A stretch of DNA of 61,498 nt from an uncultured Bacteroidota bacterium (GTDB taxonomy: Bacteria; Bacteroidota; Bacteroidia; Flavobacteriales; Flavobacteriaceae). The translations under genes and the position numbers were made by a program. The notes beneath the pieces were generated by a model. It ran no database searches, was not told the DNA's origin, and saw only the letters and a list, made by a program, of their open reading frames with translations. The stretch covers positions 1 through 61,498 of the forward strand of contig CACMHY010000008.1 in NCBI GenBank assembly GCA_902613595.1, read 5' to 3'. Every line of letters starts with the position of its first letter. Positions within the stretch are counted from its first letter, which is position 1. Positions 27,901 to 36,970 of the stretch are shown in pieces.

Positions 27901-28353
27901 GTGAAAAAATTGAATTTCCCAAAATATAATCTGTTAATTAAAAATATAGAAAATAAACATTATATATTTGAACCTATACGTAAAAAATGGCTTTTTTGCT
28001 CACCTGAAGAATGGGTAAGGGTTCATTGCATAAATTACATTGTCCACACTAAAGGCTATCCATCTTCTCATGTAAGTGTTGAACATCAAATAGATGTTTA
28101 TGGTCTAAAAAAAAGGTTTGATTTGTTGGTTTATAGTAAAAAACTATCACCATTTATTTTAATAGAATGTAAATCACCATCAGTAAAAATTAATCAAAAA
28201 ACATTTGATCAAATTATTCAATATAATCTTAAACTCAAATGTCCACATCTTATGGTTACAAATGGACTAAATCATTATTTTTGCACTGTAAAACAAAATG
28301 AAAAAAAAGTTGAGTTTATTGATTCTATTCCTTTTTATTCAAAAAATAAATGA
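27901..28353 (+). CDS. Standalone HsdR_N-type (PD-(D/E)XK nuclease-like) protein
   Basis: A 150-residue protein matching the N-terminal domain of type I restriction R subunits (HSDR_N_2). The nuclease-like core is visible: EEWVRVH helix, then RFDLLVY (Asp) and IECKSP (Glu-x-Lys), then a Gln/Tyr helix (FDQIIQYN) that resembles the QxxxY motif of RecB-type nucleases. There is no helicase part and no hsdM or hsdS nearby, so this is not a restriction system. In Bacteroidota this gene often sits beside holA. I chose the GTG at 27901 (KKLNFPKYN follows) because the earlier frame start runs into holA. Its stop overlaps the next ATG as ATGA. Confidence 0.85.
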   Translation: MKKLNFPKYNLLIKNIENKHYIFEPIRKKWLFCSPEEWVRVHCINYIVHTKGYPSSHVSVEHQIDVYGLKKRFDLLVYSKKLSPFILIECKSPSVKINQKTFDQIIQYNLKLKCPHLMVTNGLNHYFCTVKQNEKKVEFIDSIPFYSKNK

Positions 28354-29354
28354 AACGGATTGCAGTTGTTCTTCTTAATTTTAATGGCTTAGAATTATTA
28401 AAAAAATTTTTAGATGAGACAATTTTAAATAGTCCTCAGGCAGATGTTGTTCTAATTGATAATTGTTCAACAGATAATTCAGTGGCCTGGTTCAAATCCA
28501 CATATCCTGAATTACTTTGTATTCAATTAGATAAAAATTATGGTTATGCGGACGGATATAATAAAGGTCTGAAATTTGTTAAAAATAAATACTATGCTCT
28601 GTTAAATACTGATTTAATTGTTACAGAAAATTGGCTGAATCCAATTATCCAGAAATTAGAGTCTGATAGCGAGATAGGCGTTATTCAACCACATATCTTA
28701 GATTACAATAAAAAAAAATATTTTGAATATGCAGGAGCTGCTGGAGGTTATATAGATAAATACGGTTTCCCTTACTGTCGGGGCAGACTTCTCAATACGA
28801 TTGAGGTTGACGAAGGTCAGTATAATTTACCTAAACAAATTTTTTGGGCTAGCGGTGCTTGTTTCATAATAAGAAGTAAAATATTTTGGAAATTTAATGG
28901 GTTTGATGGTGATTTTTTTGCACATCAAGAGGAAATTGATCTGTGCTGGAGGATCTTCAATCAGAATTACAAAATTTATGCCCTAGGCGAGTCCAAAGTA
29001 TTTCATATAGGTGGTGTGACTTTACCAAAATCAGCTAATAAGACTTACTTAAACCACAGAAATTCCCTTTTCATGTTGATGAAAAATCTCCCTGCAAAAC
29101 ACAAATTTAGCATTTTACTTTCGCGCATATTAATAAACGTTGCTATTGCTTTATATTATTTGTTTTCTCTAAAGTTATTGAATTTAATTTCAATTTTACG
29201 CGCACATATTGCATTCATTATTTCGTTTAGGAGGTTTGCTCTAAAGGATAGAGAAATAAGAAAAAGAACAGATTATTATAAACATAAGAGCATTATATAT
29301 GCATATTTTATAAGAGGCTTCACATATTTCGGCGATTTAAACCAAAAAAATTAA
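28350..29354 (+). CDS. Family 2 glycosyltransferase (rhamnosyltransferase-like)
   Basis: GT-A fold glycosyltransferase of 334 residues: nucleotide-binding start IAVVLLNFNGLELL, the DNCSTDNS loop, and LLNTDLIVTENW as the DxD-like metal site. The C-terminal part has HIGGVTLPKSANKTYLNHRNS, typical of the WbbL-like rhamnosyltransferase group, and then a hydrophobic stretch near residues 250-290 suggesting membrane contact. It probably adds a sugar to a surface polysaccharide or glycolipid; donor and acceptor are unknown. No other polysaccharide genes are near. Its ATG overlaps the preceding stop by four bases. Confidence 0.9.
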   Translation: MKRIAVVLLNFNGLELLKKFLDETILNSPQADVVLIDNCSTDNSVAWFKSTYPELLCIQLDKNYGYADGYNKGLKFVKNKYYALLNTDLIVTENWLNPIIQKLESDSEIGVIQPHILDYNKKKYFEYAGAAGGYIDKYGFPYCRGRLLNTIEVDEGQYNLPKQIFWASGACFIIRSKIFWKFNGFDGDFFAHQEEIDLCWRIFNQNYKIYALGESKVFHIGGVTLPKSANKTYLNHRNSLFMLMKNLPAKHKFSILLSRILINVAIALYYLFSLKLLNLISILRAHIAFIISFRRFALKDREIRKRTDYYKHKSIIYAYFIRGFTYFGDLNQKN

Positions 29355-29402
29355 ATAAATTCGTTTAATTTGTATGATATTAAATATTTAAACAAATTTA
29401 TT

Positions 29403-30254
29403 ATGAAAAGAGCTTTGACTATAGTGATATCTGGAGTTTTACTTGCATCATGTGTATCGCAAAAGAAATTCACAGAATTAGAAGAATTACAGCAAAATAC
29501 AAAAGATCTATTAGACTCGACTACAGTTAAATTAAATGCAACCAGCGAAGAAAAGGAAGCAGCGTTAGCACAACTAGCTACTCTTACGGAACAGAATAAG
29601 TTCTTAAAAGAAAATAATCAAGATCTAATTGATAATATTGGAAACCTAACAACACTTTCAAAAAAGGGAGCTGAAAATCTTGAAATGTCTCTCGAGAGTA
29701 TGAAAGAAAAAGATGTTAGAATCCAAAAAATGCAGGATGCAGTAACAAAAAAAGACTCAGTTACGCTAGCTCTAGTAACTAGTCTTAAAGGTGTTTTAGG
29801 TAATCTTAGCGATGAAGATATTGAGATAAATGTTGAAAAAGGTGTTGTCTATGTTTCAATATCAGATAAACTACTTTTCAGAAGTGGAAGCTATACAGTA
29901 ACATCTAGGGCAAAAGAAGTTTTAGGAAAGGTTGCTAAGGTTGTAAATGAGAAACCTGATATTGAGTTTATGGTCGAAGGACATACAGATAACGTTCCTA
30001 TCAAAATTGAGGGGATTCAAGACAACTGGGAACTCTCTGTCAAGCGTGCTACAGCTGTTGTAAGAATTTTAGAAAAAGATTTTGGAGTTGCACCTTCAAG
30101 AATGACGGCTGCTGGACGAAGTTATTACTTGCCAGTCGCAGACAACGATACCGCATCTAATCGTGCAAAAAATAGAAGAACTAGAATTGTAGTGCTGCCA
30201 AAATTAGATCAATTTTATGATCTTATAGACCAGGGTATGCAGTCAGCTCAATAA
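29403..30254 (+). CDS. OmpA-family peptidoglycan-binding lipoprotein
   Basis: The 283-residue protein starts MKRALTIVISGVLLASC, a clear lipoprotein signal, then has a coiled-coil of about 100 residues rich in Glu, Lys, Leu and Asn. From about residue 155 it has an OmpA/Pal domain with VEGHTDNVP and NRAKNRRTRIVV, the diaminopimelate and peptidoglycan contacts. It probably tethers the outer membrane to the cell wall. An upstream in-frame start would add eleven residues before MKRA, which would spoil the signal, so I chose 29403. A strong terminator follows. Confidence 0.92.
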   Translation: MKRALTIVISGVLLASCVSQKKFTELEELQQNTKDLLDSTTVKLNATSEEKEAALAQLATLTEQNKFLKENNQDLIDNIGNLTTLSKKGAENLEMSLESMKEKDVRIQKMQDAVTKKDSVTLALVTSLKGVLGNLSDEDIEINVEKGVVYVSISDKLLFRSGSYTVTSRAKEVLGKVAKVVNEKPDIEFMVEGHTDNVPIKIEGIQDNWELSVKRATAVVRILEKDFGVAPSRMTAAGRSYYLPVADNDTASNRAKNRRTRIVVLPKLDQFYDLIDQGMQSAQ

Positions 30255-30270
30255 GCATATTTACTATTTT

Positions 30271-30306
30271 AAAAAAAGGGTTACTATATAAGTAACCCTT
30301 TTTCTT
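30271..30306 (+). terminator. Rho-independent terminator after the OmpA-family gene
   Basis: GGGTTACT at 30278-30285 pairs perfectly with AGTAACCC at 30291-30298 around a five-base loop. The stem is flanked by an A run before it and a T run (TTTTTCTTTTT) after it, which extends the pairing. It could stop transcription in both directions. It is the clearest hairpin terminator in the window. Confidence 0.9.
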
Positions 30307-30356
30307 TTTAAAGTAATTTTTATTTAAAAAAAAATATTCATTATACTTTTAACTTC

Positions 30357-30995
30357 ATGCAGATAGAAAAAAATTTGAGTATTTTAAAAAATAGTATTCC
30401 AGACAACATTGATATAGTTGCTGTATCAAAGACTAAACCCATTAATGACTTAAAAGAAGCTTATGATGCTGGACAAAGAATTTTTGGTGAAAATAAAGTT
30501 CAGGAAATGGTATCCAAGTTTGAGCAATTACCCAAGGATATACTATGGCATATGGTTGGGCATTTACAAACAAATAAAGTAAAATATATAGCTTCTTTTG
30601 TAAATACTATCCACTCCCTTGATAGTCACAAACTTTTAAAAGAAATACAAAAACAAGCCTTTAAAAACAATCGAGAAATAAAATGTTTAATACAAATAAG
30701 AATTGCTAATGAAGAGACCAAGTTTGGTATAGAGCCCTCAAAGCTAGAAGAATTTTTAAATTTTTCTAAAACACTTCCGAATATCAAAATTTCAGGTCTA
30801 ATGGGAATGGCAAGCTTTACAGAAGATAAAAATCAGATTAGAAATGAATTTAGGTCCCTTTCAAACCTTTACAATAGTTATGATAATCTTAGAGTGTTAT
30901 CAATGGGTATGAGTGGTGACTACCAGATAGCGATTGAAGAAGGTTCAACAATGGTGAGGATCGGAAGTAAAATTTTTGGAGAGAGGAATTATTAA
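30357..30995 (+). CDS. YggS-family pyridoxal phosphate homeostasis protein
   Basis: Member of the YggS/PLPBP family, a PLP-binding single-domain TIM barrel with no known catalysis that buffers cellular PLP. The 212 residues include VAVSKTKP with the PLP-binding Lys, FGENKVQE, WHMVGHLQTNK, and the phosphate-binding end LSMGMSGDYQIAIEEGSTMVRIGSKIFGER. The length is a little short of the usual 220-235. It starts about 50 bases after the terminator, with a near-consensus TACTTTTA box five bases before the ATG, and the exonuclease gene follows after one base. Confidence 0.95.
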   Translation: MQIEKNLSILKNSIPDNIDIVAVSKTKPINDLKEAYDAGQRIFGENKVQEMVSKFEQLPKDILWHMVGHLQTNKVKYIASFVNTIHSLDSHKLLKEIQKQAFKNNREIKCLIQIRIANEETKFGIEPSKLEEFLNFSKTLPNIKISGLMGMASFTEDKNQIRNEFRSLSNLYNSYDNLRVLSMGMSGDYQIAIEEGSTMVRIGSKIFGERNY

Positions 30996-30996
30996 G

Positions 30997-32304
30997 ATGT
31001 ATGCCATTATAGATATTGAGACAACCGGAGGTGATTATGATGAGGAAGGAATTACAGAAATTGCAATATATCAATATGATGGCTTTAAAATTACAGACCA
31101 ATTTTGTAGTTTGATAAATCCAAAAAAACAAATCCAACCGTTCGTAAAAAAGCTTACTGGAATAAATGAAAAGATGCTTGAAAAAGCACCAGTATTTTTT
31201 GAGGTTGCAAAACGAATCGTTGAAATTACCAGGAATTGCGTAATAGTCGCACATAATGCAGCTTTTGACTATAGAATATTAAGAACAGAATTTAAAAGAC
31301 TTGGATATGTGTTTGAAAGGGAAACAATTTGTACGATAAACTTATCAAAGGAATTGCTGCCCGAGCAGAAAGAATTTAGTTTAGGAAAATTGGTAAATAA
31401 CCTTGGTATTCCCTTTTCAATAAGACATAGAGCATTTGGGGATGCTCAAGCAACTCTTAAGCTTTTTGAGTTACTTATTGAAAAGGATGTCAAGAAAAAT
31501 ATTATAAGAGGACACATCAAAATTTTAAAAAATAATAAAGCTTCAAAAAGATTTCTTAAGATTATTGACAAATTACCATCGAAAATGGGCATATACTACA
31601 TTCTCGATGCACATAATAAAATAATATATATAGGGAAAAGTAAAAATATAAAACAATCTGTTACTCAAAATTTAACGTCATCCGATAAGAAATCATTAAT
31701 TATTCAAAATAAAATATCTCAAGCCTCTTTTTCTCTAACTGGTGGTCAACTAATCACACTTTTAAAACAACAAATTGAAATAAAGATTAACAGACCTGTA
31801 TTAAATCCTTCCTCTAAATACAGAATTTATCCAATTGGTGTTAGAATTGATGATACAAAAACATACCACCAAATAATTATTGAGCAGATCAAAAAAAAAA
31901 TTAAATATTTAACAGTCTTCAAAAATAAAATTGATGCGGAAAAAGCAATTTCAATTTTGGCAGAGAAATTTGAAATAGAGTTAAATAATTCAAACTTTTC
32001 TATTAAGGAAAAAGAAAGCCCAAAAAAATATAATTGCAAAATCAAAAAATTTAGTAAATCATTTTTATATCCATTTCCCAACTTCCTAATAATCGAAAAT
32101 GGAAGAAAACATGGGGAATTCACCTTTATTCTAATAAAAAATTATCAATTCAGAGGTTATGGATATTTTGAATTAAACCATCAAATTAAAACAATGTCAC
32201 AAATAAATTCACGTCTTATTTCAATGGAAGAAAACAACGATACTAAAAAATTAATTTATAGTTATTTATTAAAAAAGAAATACGTAAAGTTGATAAATTT
32301 ATAA
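30997..32304 (+). CDS. DnaQ-like 3'-5' exonuclease fused to a GIY-YIG domain
   Basis: Two-domain protein of 435 residues. Residues 1-165 form a DEDDh exonuclease: IIDIETTG with Asp6 and Glu8, VAHNAAFD, and HRAFGDAQ with the late His and Asp. Near residue 198 a GIY-YIG domain begins (GIYYILDAHNKIIYIGKSKN), as in UvrC. Where UvrC-type domains have a catalytic Arg soon after YVGK (KKR), this protein has KQS, so that second nuclease may be inactive. The C-terminal 150 residues are Lys-rich and unassigned. I chose the ATG at 30997 over an upstream TTG because it gives the standard exonuclease start and a one-base gap after yggS. Confidence 0.88.
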   Translation: MYAIIDIETTGGDYDEEGITEIAIYQYDGFKITDQFCSLINPKKQIQPFVKKLTGINEKMLEKAPVFFEVAKRIVEITRNCVIVAHNAAFDYRILRTEFKRLGYVFERETICTINLSKELLPEQKEFSLGKLVNNLGIPFSIRHRAFGDAQATLKLFELLIEKDVKKNIIRGHIKILKNNKASKRFLKIIDKLPSKMGIYYILDAHNKIIYIGKSKNIKQSVTQNLTSSDKKSLIIQNKISQASFSLTGGQLITLLKQQIEIKINRPVLNPSSKYRIYPIGVRIDDTKTYHQIIIEQIKKKIKYLTVFKNKIDAEKAISILAEKFEIELNNSNFSIKEKESPKKYNCKIKKFSKSFLYPFPNFLIIENGRKHGEFTFILIKNYQFRGYGYFELNHQIKTMSQINSRLISMEENNDTKKLIYSYLLKKKYVKLINL

Positions 32305-32359
32305 AGTTTCTAGAATTCTAATGGTTTAATATGATAAGTTAATTTTAGCTAATATTAAA

Positions 32360-33172
32360 ATGAAAAGATTACAACATCGTCTTCATACAATCATATATGA
32401 AGCTGATACATCAGCAGGTAAACTCTTTGATGTCTTACTACTAATAACGATATTATTGAGTGTCTTTTTTGTTTCACTAGAGAGCATTGAATCTATAAAT
32501 AACGTATACAGCGAGTACTTAAATATAGCTGAATGGGTTGTGACAATTTTATTTTCAATTGAATATTTACTCAGAATTATCTGCGTCAGAAGACCGCTGA
32601 GTTATATTTTCAGTTTTTATGGAATTATTGACTTCGTTTCAATCGTCCCAAAATATCTTTCCCTGATTATAATTGGAACAAATAGTTTAGTAGCTTTAAA
32701 AGCACTCCGTCTATTAAGAGTGTTTAGAATATTAAAATTAGCCCCATATATAGGAGAATCAAATGCTTTGTTAAAAGCTCTAAAAGCAAGCGGAAGAAAA
32801 ATATTTGTCTTTCTTTTTAGTGTAGTTATTTTATGCGTCATTTTTGGTACTTTAATGTATCTAATAGAAAGTGAAAAAAGTGGTTTTACAAGTATACCTA
32901 TTAGTATCTATTGGTGTATTGTAACTTTAACAACTGTTGGTTACGGTGATATTGCACCTTTAAGTCCCTTCGGACAATTTTTAGCATCAATTATTATGGT
33001 TTTAGGTTACGGAATAATTGCTGTCCCAACTGGAATTGTTACAGCTGAAATGACAAAAAAAACGAATGTGGATTTAAATACCCAATCTTGTCCATATTGT
33101 ATGAATTCAGATCATAAAGAGGATGCGATTTATTGTCATGAGTGTGGAAAAATACTCAATGATGAAAAATAA
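32360..33172 (+). CDS. Voltage-gated-type potassium channel with C-terminal zinc ribbon
   Basis: Six-transmembrane ion channel subunit of 270 residues. An S4-like helix carries regularly spaced Arg (ALRLLRVFRILK). The pore helix and selectivity filter read IYWCIVTLTTVGYGD near residue 193, diagnostic of K+ selectivity. After the last membrane segment there is no RCK domain; instead a short zinc ribbon follows, CPYC and CHEC about 15 residues apart. It probably tetramerises in the inner membrane. The gene ends inside the start of miaA, which overlaps it by 14 bases. Confidence 0.92.
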   Translation: MKRLQHRLHTIIYEADTSAGKLFDVLLLITILLSVFFVSLESIESINNVYSEYLNIAEWVVTILFSIEYLLRIICVRRPLSYIFSFYGIIDFVSIVPKYLSLIIIGTNSLVALKALRLLRVFRILKLAPYIGESNALLKALKASGRKIFVFLFSVVILCVIFGTLMYLIESEKSGFTSIPISIYWCIVTLTTVGYGDIAPLSPFGQFLASIIMVLGYGIIAVPTGIVTAEMTKKTNVDLNTQSCPYCMNSDHKEDAIYCHECGKILNDEK

Positions 33173-34067
33173 TACATTAATTTACGTAGCTGGACCAACA
33201 TGTGTTGGAAAAACAAAATTTAGCATAGAGCTAGCGAAAAAGTTTAAAACTGAGATTCTCTCTTGCGATTCGAGACAATTTTACAATGAAATTTCAATTG
33301 GAACTGCTGTGCCTAGTAAAAACGAGCTCTCTCAAATTAAACATCATTTTATTCAACATAAATCAATCAAGGACATCTATACCGTTGGTGATTTTGAGAA
33401 AGATGTCATTCAGAAAATAAATGAACTTTTTCAAGATAAAAAAATACTCATAATGGTCGGAGGATCAGGCATGTATGCGGATGCTGCAATGTTTGGAATA
33501 GATAAATTTCCAACCATAAATGAAGATACTAGAAAACAAATAAATTATTTTTATAATAAGCATGGTTTAAAGTCACTGCAAAATTTACTTTTTGAAAAGG
33601 ACCCTACCTATTTCAAGTCTGTTGATATTAAAAATCCTGCCCGCTTAATAAGAGCACTAGAAGTTTCGCTTAGTTCTGGACGTCCTTACTCTTCATTTTT
33701 AGGAAAGACGAACAAAAAACGTGATTTTGTTTCAAAAATGATTCTTTTAGATTGTCCAAGAAATATTCTTTATCAGAAAATAAACAAACGTGTAGACTAT
33801 ATGTTAAAAAAAGGTCTAGAAGAAGAGGCTTTTAATTTAAAAAGTTTTAAAAATTTAACACCTTTAAAAACTATTGGATATAAAGAACTATTCAAATATT
33901 TTGATGGAAAACTTACTCACAACGAGGCTGTAAATGAAATAAAAAAAAATTCACGAAGATTTGCAAAAAAACAGATGACATGGTTTAAAAAATATGAAAA
34001 TTCAATTAGAGTTTCATATAGTAAATCTGTTGATGAGGTATACGATACTTTGTTAAGGTTAAAGTAG
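33159..34067 (+). CDS. miaA: tRNA dimethylallyltransferase
   Basis: Adds a dimethylallyl group to A37 of tRNAs reading UNN codons. The 302 residues show the P-loop AGPTCVGKT, the substrate motif SCDSRQFYNEISIGTAVP, and ARLIRALEVSLSSGRPYS, all typical of MiaA. The ATG at 33159 (or the next codon, also ATG) gives the standard N-terminus; an open frame twelve codons longer at 33123 lies inside the channel gene and has no family support. It overlaps the channel gene, suggesting coupled translation. Confidence 0.95.
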   Translation: MMKNNTLIYVAGPTCVGKTKFSIELAKKFKTEILSCDSRQFYNEISIGTAVPSKNELSQIKHHFIQHKSIKDIYTVGDFEKDVIQKINELFQDKKILIMVGGSGMYADAAMFGIDKFPTINEDTRKQINYFYNKHGLKSLQNLLFEKDPTYFKSVDIKNPARLIRALEVSLSSGRPYSSFLGKTNKKRDFVSKMILLDCPRNILYQKINKRVDYMLKKGLEEEAFNLKSFKNLTPLKTIGYKELFKYFDGKLTHNEAVNEIKKNSRRFAKKQMTWFKKYENSIRVSYSKSVDEVYDTLLRLK

Positions 34068-34133
34068 TTGAGATTTAGACAGAAATATTTACATAAGTGA
34101 TAGACTATACTCAGCAAGTATTTTCTTTGCAAT

Positions 34134-35087
34134 CTAGGTGGACTCCAGGTAAGTTACTATATTTTGGTTGACTCTTTTGAGTAAGTTTTCTGTAGATGAT
34201 CTTACAAAAGACTTACCCATTATTTTTTCAAATAATTCGACGTACCTTTTTGTAATAGATAAGATCAACTGTTCATCCATTTTAGGTAAGTTTTGTCCAG
34301 GGAGACCTTTAAAGTTATTTTCTATAAGCCACTCGCGGACAAATTCTTTTGAAAGTTGCTTTTGCCTATCCCCTTTAATTTGTCTTTCGATATAACCCTT
34401 TTCATAAAAATATCTCGATGAATCTGGTGTATGAATTTCGTCGATTAGAACTATCTCCCCTTCAACGGTTTTACCAAATTCGTATTTAGTATCGACGAGT
34501 ATTAATCCTTGTTTTTTTGCAATTTCTGTTCCTCTCTCAAATAGTTTTTTTGTATAGTTTTCAAGAATTTCATAATCATGTTTACTTACGATACCTTTTT
34601 TAATTATTTCTTCTCTTGAAATATCTTCATCATGACCTTTTTCAGCCTTTGTAGATGGTGTTATAATTGGATTTTCAAATTTATCATTCTCTTTCATACC
34701 CTCAGGAAGAATGACACCAGATATAGATCTACCGCCGGAATTGTATATCCTAGCTGCATGACCAGTCAAATAACCCCTTATTACCATCTCAACTTTAAAT
34801 GGTACACAGACTCTACCTATAGAGACATTTGGATCAGGAGTTGCTATAAGCCAGTTCGGAACAATATCTTTAGTTTGAAAAAGCATATTGGCAGCTATTT
34901 GGTTTAATATTTGTCCCTTAAAGGGTATGCCCCTTGGTAAAACAACATCAAATGCAGAAATTCGATCAGTTACAACTACTATCAACAAATTGTTTTTTAA
35001 TTTGTATACATCACGGACTTTTCCTTTATATTTTTCTCTTAATCCATTTAATTTAAAATCTGTATTTATTAATACATTTGAAATCAT
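34134..35087 (-). CDS. purC: Phosphoribosylaminoimidazole-succinocarboxamide synthase
   Basis: Purine biosynthesis enzyme (SAICAR synthase) that joins aspartate to CAIR using ATP. The 317-residue form is longer than the short E. coli type and resembles the fungal-like form common in Bacteroidota. Recognisable parts are [23 protein letters not shown], the RGYLTGHA segment and LVDTKYEFG. It directly follows phoH: the stop and start share one base (TAATG), so the pair is an operon with likely coupled translation. Confidence 0.96.
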   Translation of the reverse strand: MISNVLINTDFKLNGLREKYKGKVRDVYKLKNNLLIVVVTDRISAFDVVLPRGIPFKGQILNQIAANMLFQTKDIVPNWLIATPDPNVSIGRVCVPFKVEMVIRGYLTGHAARIYNSGGRSISGVILPEGMKENDKFENPIITPSTKAEKGHDEDISREEIIKKGIVSKHDYEILENYTKKLFERGTEIAKKQGLILVDTKYEFGKTVEGEIVLIDEIHTPDSSRYFYEKGYIERQIKGDRQKQLSKEFVREWLIENNFKGLPGQNLPKMDEQLILSITKRYVELFEKIMGKSFVRSSTENLLKRVNQNIVTYLEST

Positions 35088-36040
35088 TAGTTATTGTGTT
35101 CAATTGTTTTGTATGCCTCAATAATTTTTTTGACTAATGAATGTCGTATTACATCTTTGTCGTCTAGTTGGATAATTCCAATTCCATCCGAATTTTTGAG
35201 TATTAAAAGAGCTTCTTTTAGCCCTGATAATACACTTCTTGGGAGGTCAATTTGTTCCGGATCCCCCGTGATGATAAATTTTGAGTTTTTCCCCATTCTA
35301 GTTAAAAACATTTTCATTTGAGAATGCGTTGAGTTTTGAGCTTCATCTAGTATTACAAAGGCGTTGTCAAGTGTTCTTCCACGCATAAAAGCCAATGGTG
35401 CGATTTGAATAATACCTTTTACAAAGTAGCCTTGTAAAGTCTCGCTCGGAATCATATCACGTAAAGCATCATAGAGTGGCTGCATGTATGGGTCAAGTTT
35501 TTCATTCAAATCTCCAGGAAGAAAACCTAAATTTTCACCTGCCTCAACAGCAGGTCTTGTCAAGATTATTCTTTTTACTTGTTTATTTTTCAAAGCTTTA
35601 ACTGCGATCGCTACTCCAGTATACGTCTTTCCAGTTCCAGCGGGACCAATGGCAAATACCATATCATTTTTTTTTATTGATTCAACCAGCTTCTTCTGGT
35701 TTAAAGTCTTAGCCTTAATTATTTTTCCCCCTACTCCATGCAATATATTAACTTCGGTTCCACCATTTAAAAAAGCTTTCTCTTTGCTGTCAGCTAAAAT
35801 AATTCTATCAATTATCTCTTCATTTAATACATTGAATTTACCGTAATGAGAAACAAGCATATTAGTCTTTACAGAAAATTCTTGTAGAAGGATATCTTCT
35901 CCATAGGCCATAAGGGTGTTTCCTCTTGCTACTATCTTAATTTTTGGAAAATGTTTGCTTATCTTCTGTACATTTGTATTTTGATGACCAAAGAACTCTT
36001 GTGCACTTACTCCTGTTAAATCAATTTTAATTTCATTCAA
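35087..36040 (-). CDS. PhoH-family ATPase
   Basis: P-loop ATPase of the PhoH group, thought to act on RNA; cellular role poorly known. The 317 residues have a small N-terminal domain (to about 115), then Walker [23 protein letters not shown] as Walker B, and [13 protein letters not shown]. The start codon is TTG at 36040: an in-frame TAG lies two codons upstream, and the resulting [11 protein letters not shown] fits the family N-terminus. A TAAATTTG promoter box ends only six bases before this TTG, so the mRNA may have almost no leader. Confidence 0.93.
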   Translation of the reverse strand: MNEIKIDLTGVSAQEFFGHQNTNVQKISKHFPKIKIVARGNTLMAYGEDILLQEFSVKTNMLVSHYGKFNVLNEEIIDRIILADSKEKAFLNGGTEVNILHGVGGKIIKAKTLNQKKLVESIKKNDMVFAIGPAGTGKTYTGVAIAVKALKNKQVKRIILTRPAVEAGENLGFLPGDLNEKLDPYMQPLYDALRDMIPSETLQGYFVKGIIQIAPLAFMRGRTLDNAFVILDEAQNSTHSQMKMFLTRMGKNSKFIITGDPEQIDLPRSVLSGLKEALLILKNSDGIGIIQLDDKDVIRHSLVKKIIEAYKTIEHNN

Positions 36041-36046
36041 AGTCTA

Positions 36047-36054
36047 CAAATTTA
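36047..36054 (-). promoter_or_regulatory. -7 promoter box immediately upstream of phoH
   Basis: Minus-strand TAAATTTG, an exact TAnnTTTG match, six bases before the TTG start of the phoH-purC operon. I see no TTTG at the usual -33 distance, so only the -7 half is supported. Confidence 0.4.
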
Positions 36055-36138
36055 AAATGGTTTATTTTTGTATTTGAGCTAATTTATATTTTTAAAATTA
36101 GATAATTTTTAATTAACCAATAATTATAAACAGACTTT

Positions 36139-36969
36139 ATGCCAATTGTAACCCTGACTACAGATTTTGGACATAAAGATTACTCGGTTTCAGTAATTAA
36201 AGGGGCATTAATGCAACAGATTTCAGATATTACCATAATTGATATATCACATGAAATTAGTCCATATAATCCATCAGAGACAGCATATATTTTAAAAAAT
36301 GCATTTCGATCATTTCCAAATGGAAGCATTCACATTATTGGCGTGGAATCTGAATGGACTCCTGAAAACGTTCACCTTGTAATGGAATTTGAAGAACACT
36401 ATTTTATTTGCTCTGATAATGGAATTTTATCTATGATAAAAGAAGACTTTGCTGCGACAAAAATTGTTGAGATTAATATACATGGAAAAATAGTTTCTGC
36501 GTTTCCAGTATTTGATATTTTTATAAATGTTGCGGCTCACATTGCGAGAAACGGAAAACTTGAAGTAATTGGTAAATCTGTTAAAGAAATTAAAGAGTTA
36601 ACCGATATTAAACCAGTAATTAATAAAGATAAAAATCAAATTTTGGGTAGTGTTATTTATATTGATAACTACGGCAATTTAATTACAAGTATAAAAGAAT
36701 CTCTTTTTCTTGAAATAGGTAAATCCAGAAACTTTACAATTTTTGCAAGATCTGTAAAATTCAAAAAAATTTTCAAAAGCTATAGCCAAGCAATTGATTT
36801 CAACTTACCAAAAGGGAAAAGAGAAGAGGATGGAAAAAAAATTGCATTATTTAATTCAGCAGGTCATCTTGAATTAGCCGTTTATAAGAGTAATCCTCAA
36901 ACAGTGGGTGGAGCTGGATCACTTTTTGGATTGGGCTATCGTGATCCTGTAACTGTACAATTTGATTAG
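36139..36969 (+). CDS. SAM hydrolase / hydroxide adenosyltransferase family protein (DUF62)
   Basis: Member of the fluorinase/chlorinase-like family whose common activity is hydrolysis of S-adenosylmethionine to adenosine and methionine. The 276 residues begin with the signature PIVTLTTDFGHKDYSVSVIKG and continue with DISHEISPYNPSETAYIL; the FICSDNGILS loop and C-terminal INSAGHLELAVY-like barrel domain (FNSAGHLELAVYK) are present. Where archaeal and many bacterial members have a VDPGVG motif, this protein has VESEWTPEN. It is the first gene of the run leading to gldF, gldG and dnaN. Confidence 0.9.
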   Translation: MPIVTLTTDFGHKDYSVSVIKGALMQQISDITIIDISHEISPYNPSETAYILKNAFRSFPNGSIHIIGVESEWTPENVHLVMEFEEHYFICSDNGILSMIKEDFAATKIVEINIHGKIVSAFPVFDIFINVAAHIARNGKLEVIGKSVKEIKELTDIKPVINKDKNQILGSVIYIDNYGNLITSIKESLFLEIGKSRNFTIFARSVKFKKIFKSYSQAIDFNLPKGKREEDGKKIALFNSAGHLELAVYKSNPQTVGGAGSLFGLGYRDPVTVQFD

Positions 36970-36970
36970 T

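Noticed and set aside
27868-28353. Type I restriction-modification system
   Set aside because: Only an HsdR N-terminal-like domain is present; there is no helicase, methylase or specificity gene nearby.
28489-28499. GGTTCAAATCC, like the T-arm of a tRNA
   Set aside because: It is inside the glycosyltransferase frame (Ala-Trp-Phe-Lys-Ser) and no acceptor, D or anticodon stems surround it.
35484-35846. 120-codon plus-strand frame inside phoH
   Set aside because: It lies wholly antisense to the Walker A region of phoH, has no family features and no spacing for its own start.
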